Both the position numbers and the translations under genes were made by a program. The notes below the pieces were generated by a model. The model was given only the letters and a program-made list of their open reading frames with translations, did not search any database and had not been told where the DNA came from. From positions 1 to 7,861 of the forward strand of contig CALBSQ010000242.1 of assembly GCA_937967325.1 (NCBI GenBank): 7,861 nucleotides of DNA, written 5' to 3'. The DNA comes from an uncultured Chloroflexota bacterium (GTDB taxonomy: Bacteria > Chloroflexota > UBA4733). Positions within the stretch are counted from its first letter, which is position 1, and every line of letters starts with the position of its first letter. Shown piece after piece: positions 1 to 5,333 of this stretch.

Positions 1-46
1 ACCTGAAGGCAAGCGACCGGGCCAAGTCGTCCCCCGACACCTGACA

Positions 47-70
47 CCCGACCCCCTATACCCGACCCCC
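47..70 (-). repeat. 10-bp G-rich direct repeat with G-quadruplex pattern, just after sucD
   Basis: On the plus strand the 10-mer CCCGACCCCC occurs twice, separated by TATA. Read on the minus (transcript) strand this gives four G runs of 5, 3, 5 and 3 with loops of 2, 4 and 2 nt, which satisfies the usual G3+ N1-7 quadruplex pattern. It begins 3 nt after the sucD TGA. A related CCCCCGACAC lies further on at 31-40, so the tract may be a decayed short tandem repeat. No ordinary hairpin-plus-T-run terminator is visible in 1-73. A role in 3' end formation or mRNA stability is inference. Confidence 0.55.
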
Positions 71-73
71 GCC

Positions 74-940
<867 letters not shown>

Positions 941-945
941 GCCGG

Positions 946-2085
946 TTACGCGCCCTTCCCACCGATGAGTGCGATGATCTTCTCGGCCCCATCGGCGGCG
1001 CTATTAGCAGGCGTGAGCTTCGCTTCCTGGAGGATCGCCCGACCTTCTGCTTCGCGGGTACCGGCCATGCGGACCACGATGGGGAGCCTGACTCCCAGCA
1101 TATTGACGCCCTCCACGATCCCCTTGGCGACCTCGTCGCCACGGGTGATACCGCCGAAGATGTTGATGAAGACTCCCTTGACGTTCTTATCCTGCAGAAT
1201 GACGTCCAGGGCGTCGCGCACGGCTTCCGCCCGGGCGCCGCCGCTCACGTCGAGGAAGTTGGCCGGCTTGCCGCCGTGCGCGGCCACCACGTCCATGGTG
1301 TTCATGGCCAGGCCGGCGCCGTTGGCCATGATGCCGATGTCGCCGCCGAGGCGAACGTAGTTGAGGCCGCGCTTACGCGCCTCAGCCTCCAGAGGATCCT
1401 CTTCCACCAGTTCCTGAAACGGCTCCAGCTCCGGGTGCCGGTACAGCGCATTGTCGTCGGTCTCGAACTTGCCGTCGGCGGCGATCACCTCGCCCGAGCC
1501 GGTGACGACCAGCGGGTTGATCTCGACAAGGGAGGCGTCGTAACGCTGGAACAGTGACCAGACGCTGCGCGCCGCCGCCGTCACCGGCCGGAACACCCGC
1601 GTGTCGAGCCCGGCGCGGAAGACCATCTGCTGCAACTGAAAGTCCAACGGACCGGACCAGACATCCGGCGCCAGGCGGAGGAGCTGGTCGGGCGAGGTGG
1701 CGGCGACCTCCTCGATCTCCATACCACCCATTCTGCTGAGCATCAGGATGATCTGCTTGCCGTCGCGGTCCAGGATGGCGCCCAGGTAGTACTCGGCCGC
1801 GATGTCTAGCGCCTGCTCGACCAGCACCTGATGGACCGTGTAACCCTTCAGGCTGGCGCCCAGCATGGCCCGGGCGTGCTCGGCCGCTTGCGCGGGGGAG
1901 TCGGCCAGCTTGATGAAGCCAGCCTTGCCGCGGCCGCCGACGTGGACCTGGGCCTTGACGACGCAGCGGCCCATCCCTTCCGCCGCCGCGGCGGCTGCTT
2001 CCGGTGTTCTCGCTACCGCGCCCTTGGGGATGGCCAGCCCGGCTTCCTGGAAGAGCTGCTTGGCCTGGTACTCGAAAAGTCGCAT
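946..2085 (-). CDS. sucC: succinyl-CoA synthetase (ADP/GDP-forming) beta subunit
   Basis: SucC is the nucleotide- and succinate-binding subunit that pairs with SucD. The ATG at 2085 is chosen because the protein then begins MRLFEYQAKQLF, the standard SucC start, and a GGAG (2091-2094) lies 5 nt upstream. The reading frame stays open further upstream to 2484, but that extension has no SucC character and covers the promoter. The product is 379 aa, slightly short of the roughly 388 aa of E. coli. The ATP-grasp domain shows KAQVHVGGRGKAG (44-56), VEINPL (187-192) and DGKFETDDNA (204-213). The C-terminal CoA-ligase domain shows GGDIGIMANGAGLAMNTMD (247-265), FLDVSGGA (277-284) and NIFGGITRGD (308-317). 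These fit succinyl-CoA rather than malyl-CoA ligase. Nucleotide preference cannot be read with confidence. It is the first gene of a sucCD operon; no sucAB is in view. Confidence 0.96.
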   Translation of the reverse strand: MRLFEYQAKQLFQEAGLAIPKGAVARTPEAAAAAAEGMGRCVVKAQVHVGGRGKAGFIKLADSPAQAAEHARAMLGASLKGYTVHQVLVEQALDIAAEYYLGAILDRDGKQIILMLSRMGGMEIEEVAATSPDQLLRLAPDVWSGPLDFQLQQMVFRAGLDTRVFRPVTAAARSVWSLFQRYDASLVEINPLVVTGSGEVIAADGKFETDDNALYRHPELEPFQELVEEDPLEAEARKRGLNYVRLGGDIGIMANGAGLAMNTMDVVAAHGGKPANFLDVSGGARAEAVRDALDVILQDKNVKGVFINIFGGITRGDEVAKGIVEGVNMLGVRLPIVVRMAGTREAEGRAILQEAKLTPANSAADGAEKIIALIGGKGA

Positions 2086-2163
2086 CAGTGCTCCGTTGGC
2101 TTGTCCGGCCGTTTCCTCACCATCGCGCCACCGCAACACGCACCGGCACGACGGCGCCGCGCC

Positions 2164-2192
2164 AGTATGCCAGGAGTGGGGGAGCGTGTCAA
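2164..2192 (-). promoter_or_regulatory. sigma-70-type promoter of sucCD
   Basis: Read on the minus strand, a perfect -35 TTGACA (2187-2192) is followed after exactly 17 nt by CATACT (2164-2169), matching 4 of 6 bases of TATAAT. Transcription would start near 2157, giving a leader of about 70 nt before the sucC ATG at 2085. The match, spacing and position are seen in sequence; activity is inferred. Confidence 0.65.
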
Positions 2193-2220
2193 AAGGCCCG
2201 GCGACTGCGTCTGGCGGAAC

Positions 2221-2241
2221 GTGCGGCACGATCTGCCGCAC
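2221..2241. other. 8-bp perfect inverted repeat upstream of the sucCD promoter
   Basis: GTGCGGCA and TGCCGCAC flank a 5-nt spacer (CGATC). The dyad lies about 28 nt upstream of the sucCD -35 box. That is where an activator site would sit, but it could equally be a structure left in decayed sequence. No T-run follows on either strand, so it is not a standard terminator. Confidence 0.4.
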
Positions 2242-2252
2242 CGCAAGCAGAT

Positions 2253-2396
2253 GTGGGATGTGAGAGATTCCACTGCCATTGGTGCATCTACGAAGTCCGG
2301 TGGTATGAGTCCCGACGCTCCTATGTCCAGAAGCGGCCGGCGTTGATCGAGCATGTGGGAGAACGAGCGCTCGCCGCGGGGCAGCCGTCCCTGAGC
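2253..2396 (+). pseudogene. possible remnant of a Cys-rich (zinc-finger-like) protein
   Basis: One plus-strand frame here reads like real protein: a CHWC motif within ERFHCHWCIYEV (2262-2297), then RWYESRRSYVQKRPALIEHV, with mostly G/C third positions. The two Cys of C-x2-C could be half of a zinc knuckle; candidate partner cysteines upstream (ICRTASRC, 2232-2255) lie in a different frame. There is no credible start codon or ribosome binding site. The frame then runs into a perfect hairpin (2385-2411), after which it loses protein character. I do not recognise the family. The likeliest reading is a decayed gene fragment; chance coding appearance in GC-rich DNA is the alternative. Confidence 0.25.
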
Positions 2397-2411
2397 ACAG
2401 CTCAGGGACGG
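2385..2411. other. 12-bp perfect hairpin with 3-nt loop
   Basis: CCGTCCCTGAGC and its exact reverse complement GCTCAGGGACGG are separated only by ACA. This is the strongest inverted repeat noticed in the window. Neither strand has a T-run after it (the nearest, TTTTTT at 2496-2501, is about 85 nt away), so it is not a canonical intrinsic terminator. It sits in the gap between the divergent sucC and DHFR-family genes, at the end of the possible coding remnant. Confidence 0.6.
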
Positions 2412-2518
2412 TGCGAGGCGCCGTGGGTGGCGACCCAGCGCGCGTCAAGGGTCCGCTCCGGCTCTTGCTTCCCGAAATGAGCACGATTCGCGACGTTTTT
2501 TCTGGTCAGAGTGGTACA

Positions 2519-2545
2519 GTGTTTCTCTCTGACGTCGAGAAACAC
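2519..2545. promoter_or_regulatory. 9-bp inverted repeat in the leader of the DHFR-family gene
   Basis: GTGTTTCTC (2519-2527) and GAGAAACAC (2537-2545) are perfect reverse complements around a 9-nt spacer that contains the palindrome GACGTC. It ends 86 nt before the ATG at 2632. It overlaps or lies just beside a poor -10-like TACAGT (2515-2520) for which no good -35 is visible. It may be an operator or an RNA hairpin; the role is not determinable from sequence. Confidence 0.35.
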
Positions 2546-2601
2546 CTCCGGCGAACGAGATGAGTAAGCCATGTACGAGTGCCTGAAACGTTTGCGAAAG
2601 C

Positions 2602-2613
2602 CGTTGATCAACG
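2602..2613. promoter_or_regulatory. 12-bp perfect palindrome next to a ribosome binding site
   Basis: CGTTGATCAACG is a perfect palindrome ending 3 nt before the AAAAGGAG ribosome binding site (2617-2624) of the downstream gene. A second palindrome, AAACGTTT, lies at 2586-2593. A bound repressor or a small hairpin here would affect transcription or translation of that gene. Function is inferred only from position. Confidence 0.3.
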
Positions 2614-2631
2614 AACAAAAGGAGAATGGGC

Positions 2632-3224
2632 ATGCGTAAAGTCATTGTCTACAACATCATCTCACTGGATGGGTATCACACAGGGCCGGGCAACGATGTC
2701 TCGGTCATGTTCCCAATGATGGGCAAAGTCTTCGATACCTATAATACCGAACTGCTGCGCGCGGCCGACTTGCATCTTGTGGGCCGTGTTTCCTTCGAGC
2801 TGTTCCAAGGTTTCTGGCCGAAGGTCGCCGAGCATCCCGACTCTGAGGAGTGGACCCCGAACAGAGGGAGCTGTCAAAAGCAAGTCAGTCCGTCAACACC
2901 ATCGTCGTCTCAGATACGCTGACAGGAAACTGGCCCGATATCCGCATCATCAGGCGTGCGGACGCGTACCAGCAGCTTGCCGAGCTCAAACGCCAACCCG
3001 GCAAAGACATTCTGATGACAGGCAGCAGGACCCTCTGGAACGATCTGCTGGCGCATGATCTGATTGATGAGATCCATCTGATGATTGGCAACCTCCTCTT
3101 AGGTGAGGGAGTCCCTGTCTTCGTGGGCAAACCGGACGTGACGCTTCGGCTCATCGACATCCGCAGATGGGAGGACTCCGACAACGTCCTCCTCCGCTAC
3201 GAAGTTCGCCACAAAAGCATTTAA
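2632..3224 (+). pseudogene. RibD C-terminal/dihydrofolate-reductase-family protein, frameshifted
   Basis: The N-terminal part (MRKVIVYNIISLDGYHTGPG) and the C-terminal part (DILMTGSRTLWNDLLAHDLIDEIHLMIGNLLLGEGVPVF) are both typical of the RibD-C/DHFR-like fold (Pfam RibD_C), small NAD(P)H-dependent reductases that mostly lack a known substrate. They lie in different frames. The break is near 2851-2861, where TGGACCCCGAACAG reads W-T-P-N; one extra C in the C run gives W-T-P-E-Q-R-E-L and joins the halves into a 197-aa protein of normal length. As it stands, translation from 2632 goes astray and stops at 2922. The ATG at 2632 is preferred over the one at 2626 because AAAAGGAG lies 7 nt upstream. 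Base composition is more balanced than in sucCD, which suggests separate ancestry. A homopolymer sequencing error is as likely as a real mutation. Confidence 0.85.
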
Positions 3225-3277
3225 GGGCCACTTTTTATCGCAATGAATACTTGCAATATGCGTCACCCATCATATGA

Positions 3278-3430
3278 GTCGGTCTGATCGTGGTCGTCGA
3301 CGGGCGACGTGTCCGAGAGGTAGGGACGCACGAGCAGCTCCTGGTGCGCGACGGACTCTACGCCGAGCGGTATACCTTCCAGGCTCGAGCCTACACCTCG
3401 CGGGCCACCGACACGGAGGAGGGCCTGTAG
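3278..3430 (+). pseudogene. C-terminal stub of an ABC transporter ATP-binding protein
   Basis: After an in-frame TGA at 3275-3277, fifty codons run to a TAG at 3428-3430. They read LIVVVDGRRVREVGTHEQLL followed by VRDGLYAERYTFQARAY. This is the conserved end of an MsbA/LmrA-type exporter ATPase: the I-x-V-x-D-G-x-x-x-E-x-G-T-H-x-x-L-L stretch after the H-loop, then the final G-x-Y helix. Walker A, the signature motif, Walker B, the H-loop and all membrane helices are absent, and there is no ribosome binding site. The AT-richer sequence just upstream (3225-3277) shows no homology to the family, so the rest of the gene was lost by deletion or insertion ending near 3278-3285. It is a non-functional remnant of what was probably a half-transporter exporter gene. 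Confidence 0.75.
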
Positions 3431-3481
3431 ACAATTCGGCCAGCCCGTAGGCCGGGGTCTAACGAGTCCAACCCACTCCTA

Positions 3482-3513
3482 TGGGGTGCTCCCCACCTGT
3501 GGGGGTAACTTTT
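3482..3513 (+). terminator. weak candidate terminator after the ABC stub
   Basis: Three alternating blocks, TGGGG (3482-3486), CCCCA (3491-3495) and TGGGG (3500-3504), allow two mutually exclusive 5-bp hairpins. The second is followed by GTAACTTTT on the plus strand. It could be the leftover terminator of the lost transporter gene. The stem is short and the T tract interrupted. A further small palindrome, GAGTC-GA-GACTC, lies at 3514-3525. The rest of 3431-3535 shows nothing recognisable. Confidence 0.25.
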
Positions 3514-3535
3514 GAGTCGAGACTCGCCGCGCCCG

Positions 3536-3916
3536 CTACTGCGCCGGCGGGGGCGGGGCGGCCTGGGCCTGGCGGAAGGGGCTGGCGTCGAAGAGCAGCT
3601 TATTCGCCTGGATCTTCCCGTCCTTGATGACGAAGTAGTCGCAGGAGCGCACCCTGCCGAAGGGAGCGGTGGGGATGTCGTACAGCATAAGGACATGCTC
3701 GTCGTCGGCGAACTCGGCGATCACGTGCATGGGCCCAGTGACCCGCTCCGCGAACCTCGCCAGCGCTTGGATGAACTCCTCGCGCGAGCGCAGATGCTGG
3801 ATCGGGCCGTCAAAGGTGACGTCCTCGGCCACGTAGCTGGCGGCCGTCGCCATATCGCGCCTGATCCAGGCGTCGTTGTAGGCGTGGACGAGAGTCAGGT
3901 TGGGATGCTCGCTCAC
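3536..3916 (-). CDS. SnoaL-like/NTF2-like domain protein
   Basis: The product is a 126-aa single-domain protein. It matches the SnoaL-like part of the NTF2 superfamily: an N-terminal helix NLTLVHAYNDAWIRRD (6-21), A-S-Y-V-A-E-D-V-T-F-D-G-P (26-38), a second helix R-E-E-F-I-Q-A-L-A-R-F (45-55), and the closing beta strands CDYFVIKDGKIQANKLLFD (92-110). The family forms small dimeric cone-shaped folds used as isomerases, hydrolases, dehydratases or ligand binders; the substrate cannot be told here. The last residues are a low-complexity A/P/Q tail. The start is GTG, supported by AGAAGGAG six nt upstream. It is a stand-alone gene among fragments and one of the few apparently intact reading frames in this region. 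Confidence 0.82.
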   Translation of the reverse strand: MSEHPNLTLVHAYNDAWIRRDMATAASYVAEDVTFDGPIQHLRSREEFIQALARFAERVTGPMHVIAEFADDEHVLMLYDIPTAPFGRVRSCDYFVIKDGKIQANKLLFDASPFRQAQAAPPPPAQ

Positions 3917-4122
3917 GATGCTCTCCTTCTATGCTGGATTGATACTACAGCGATTAGGGCAGGCCGGCACTGCCGCGCCTGAGTCCGGCAACGACAGGCG
4001 GCTCTCGCTGCGGAGGGTCGCGAAGCGGGTCGGGGTCGCAGCAACAGAGGGCGCTCATCCGGCACATATACCAGCGCAGTACGGCGGCCGCCGCATTCCA
4101 GCGTCACAGCGTGGTCGGGCAT
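3913..4122 (-). CDS. doubtful 69-aa hypothetical reading frame
   Basis: An ATG at 4122 is preceded by GGGAGGAAG, a good ribosome binding site about 9 nt away, and opens a frame beginning MPDHAVTLECGGRRTALVYV. Its TGA overlaps the GTG start of the SnoaL-like gene as GTGA, the usual geometry of translational coupling. Against it, residues from about 30 onward are rich in R, A, P and C, as expected of non-coding frames in GC-rich DNA. I do not recognise a family. The first 28 or so residues may be the beginning of a decayed gene. Nothing else convincing is seen in the 328-nt gap 3917-4244. Confidence 0.25.
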   Translation of the reverse strand: MPDHAVTLECGGRRTALVYVPDERPLLLRPRPASRPSAARAACRCRTQARQCRPALIAVVSIQHRRRAS

Positions 4123-4244
4123 GGCGCTCGCTTCCTCCCTACGTCCCGGGCAGGGGGACCTCAACCCACACGTCCCCCAACCTATCGGCGCGGTGGCCAG
4201 ACCGCTCGTGGATAGCCCGTTGTCGTGCAGAGTGCCGTTTGCTT

Positions 4245-4544
4245 CTATTCGCTCGTCTTGCGTGCCCACTGTCGCGCTAGACGCCACCACTCCCCCTGGC
4301 TCTTGCCGGCGCTCGCGCGGACGAGGGTGGTCAGCGCGGCAGCCGTCACCAACGGCACGATGCTGCTCTGCGGCGCTGGATGATAGCCATCGCCTTCCAG
4401 CGTCATGATCTCCAGCGTCCCCTCGTCGTAGGTCAGGCGCGGCGCGCTGTGGGCTTCCAGATCGTGCCGGAGGCGCTCGTAGGTGTCCCAACTCACGCCG
4501 CGCAGCACGACGCGCTGCGCCGCCGCATGCTCCGTCGTGACCAT
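4245..4544 (-). pseudogene. Uma2-family (DUF820) gene lacking its central nuclease core
   Basis: The start at 4544 is supported by GAGGAG 9 nt upstream. Residues 11-48 (VVLRGVSWDTYERLRHDLE, then SAPRLTYDEGTLEIM) match the conserved N-terminus of Uma2/DUF820 proteins, a PD-(D/E)XK-like fold. Family members then run through about 100 residues holding the catalytic Asp/Glu/Lys. Here, after EIMTLEGDGYHPAPQ (45-59), the sequence goes straight to SIVPLVTAAALTTLV...WWRLARQWARK (61-96). That resembles the family's C-terminal end (a P-x-L-T-x-x-x-L segment, then a final R-x-W helix). The product is 99 aa against a usual 180-200. It looks like an in-frame internal deletion leaving no active site. The N-terminal match is firm; assigning residues 61-96 to the family's end is inference. 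Confidence 0.65.
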
Positions 4545-4663
4545 TGGTGCTTCTCCTCGTGACGCTCGTCGCCATGATGCAGGCCTCATCATACGCTACT
4601 GCGCCGCTGCCCCCAGGCCGATTGCCGGTTCTGCGCGAGCAGGGATGAACTGGAAGCCCAGAT

Positions 4664-5305
4664 TTAAGTAGTGTCCGGAGCACATAGAAGCTTTATGGCG
4701 ACCACGGATGCGGCCATCCAGCCGATTAGCGTTGCAAGCCGCAGGAAGCGCGCCATGAGTGTAGTATCATTGATGCCACCGAAAAATAGCAGGAGTATTA
4801 GTACGGTGCTCGCCATGCAATAGAAAGCCCACCAACGCTCCTTCCGTGCGAGGAATAACCGGACAAATACCGCTAAAGCCGCTGCCAGTACAACGAAGAT
4901 GAAGAGGCCCCCGAGGGCATGGAGAGCGCCGTGCCAGGAGGGGTGGGTCGGTGCGATAACGCCCGGCGGAAACCCATTGGCGGGGTCGGTTCGAAAAACA
5001 CCGACCGAAATAAGGCCCAGGCCATACGCTCCGATCAAGAGCGGCCCCCATGTTCCGGCCCGGCCGGGGTGCAACCTCCTCCAGAGGCCACCAGCGTAGA
5101 GTAGGTTAAGCACTCCAGCCAGCACAAAGTTCACAATCTGAACCCACCCCCACGCACCCAGCTCCAGGAGGCTCAGCGGCTGGAGCCGCGGGTTGAAAGC
5201 AGGGCGGGTGTAGTCCTGAATGAGCACCGTCAGGATAAATAAGGGACCGGCGAAGGCTCCGCAGAGGAGCAATATCCTGGTTGGCGATAGTGTCTTTGTT
5301 TGCAT
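4664..5305 (-). CDS. DUF998-family six-helix membrane protein
   Basis: The product is a 213-aa integral membrane protein with about six hydrophobic helices (near 11-29, 52-74, 86-104, 128-152, 159-177 and 190-207). The DUF998 hallmarks are FRTDPANGFPPG (104-115) and a following conserved W-H-G-x-L-H-x-L-G-G (124-133), which carries two histidines close to the membrane face. The biochemical role of DUF998 proteins is not known. The ATG at 5305 is preferred to the upstream one at 5320 because GGGAGGAGGAAGA lies directly before it and would otherwise be inside the gene. It follows the multicopper oxidase after only 28 nt on the same strand, so the two are very probably one transcript. A supporting role for the oxidase (copper handling, quinone or proton-linked function) is inference from position. 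No clear terminator is seen after it; 4545-4663 holds only weak short stems. Confidence 0.85.
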   Translation of the reverse strand: MQTKTLSPTRILLLCGAFAGPLFILTVLIQDYTRPAFNPRLQPLSLLELGAWGWVQIVNFVLAGVLNLLYAGGLWRRLHPGRAGTWGPLLIGAYGLGLISVGVFRTDPANGFPPGVIAPTHPSWHGALHALGGLFIFVVLAAALAVFVRLFLARKERWWAFYCMASTVLILLLFFGGINDTTLMARFLRLATLIGWMAASVVAIKLLCAPDTT

Positions 5306-5333
5306 TCTTCCTCCTCCCATCGCGGCATCTGGG

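Noticed and set aside
2085..2354. 89-codon minus-strand frame ending on the sucC start codon, with an ICLRCGRSC motif
   Set aside because: It spans the sucCD promoter, lacks a clear ribosome binding site, and its composition outside the Cys motif looks non-coding.
2415..2460. GGGTGGCGACCC resembling the T-box antiterminator motif
   Set aside because: The conserved UGGN-ACC context is not matched, no terminator with a T-run follows, and the downstream gene is not an amino-acid or tRNA-synthetase gene.
2086..2484. N-terminal extension of SucC to an upstream ATG
   Set aside because: The extra 133 residues show no family similarity, cross the promoter, and the ATG at 2085 has a good ribosome binding site and the standard SucC N-terminus.
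2850..2870. Programmed frameshifting in the DHFR-family gene
   Set aside because: The CCCC run is not a known slippery heptamer, no Shine-Dalgarno stimulator or pseudoknot is evident, and the family is not known for frameshifting. A lost base is simpler.
3913..4683. 256-codon minus-strand frame across the Uma2 remnant and the end of the DUF998 gene
   Set aside because: It overlaps better-supported coding sequence in another frame and its product is Arg/Ala/Pro/Gly-rich with no domain character, except perhaps the short stretch after 4122.
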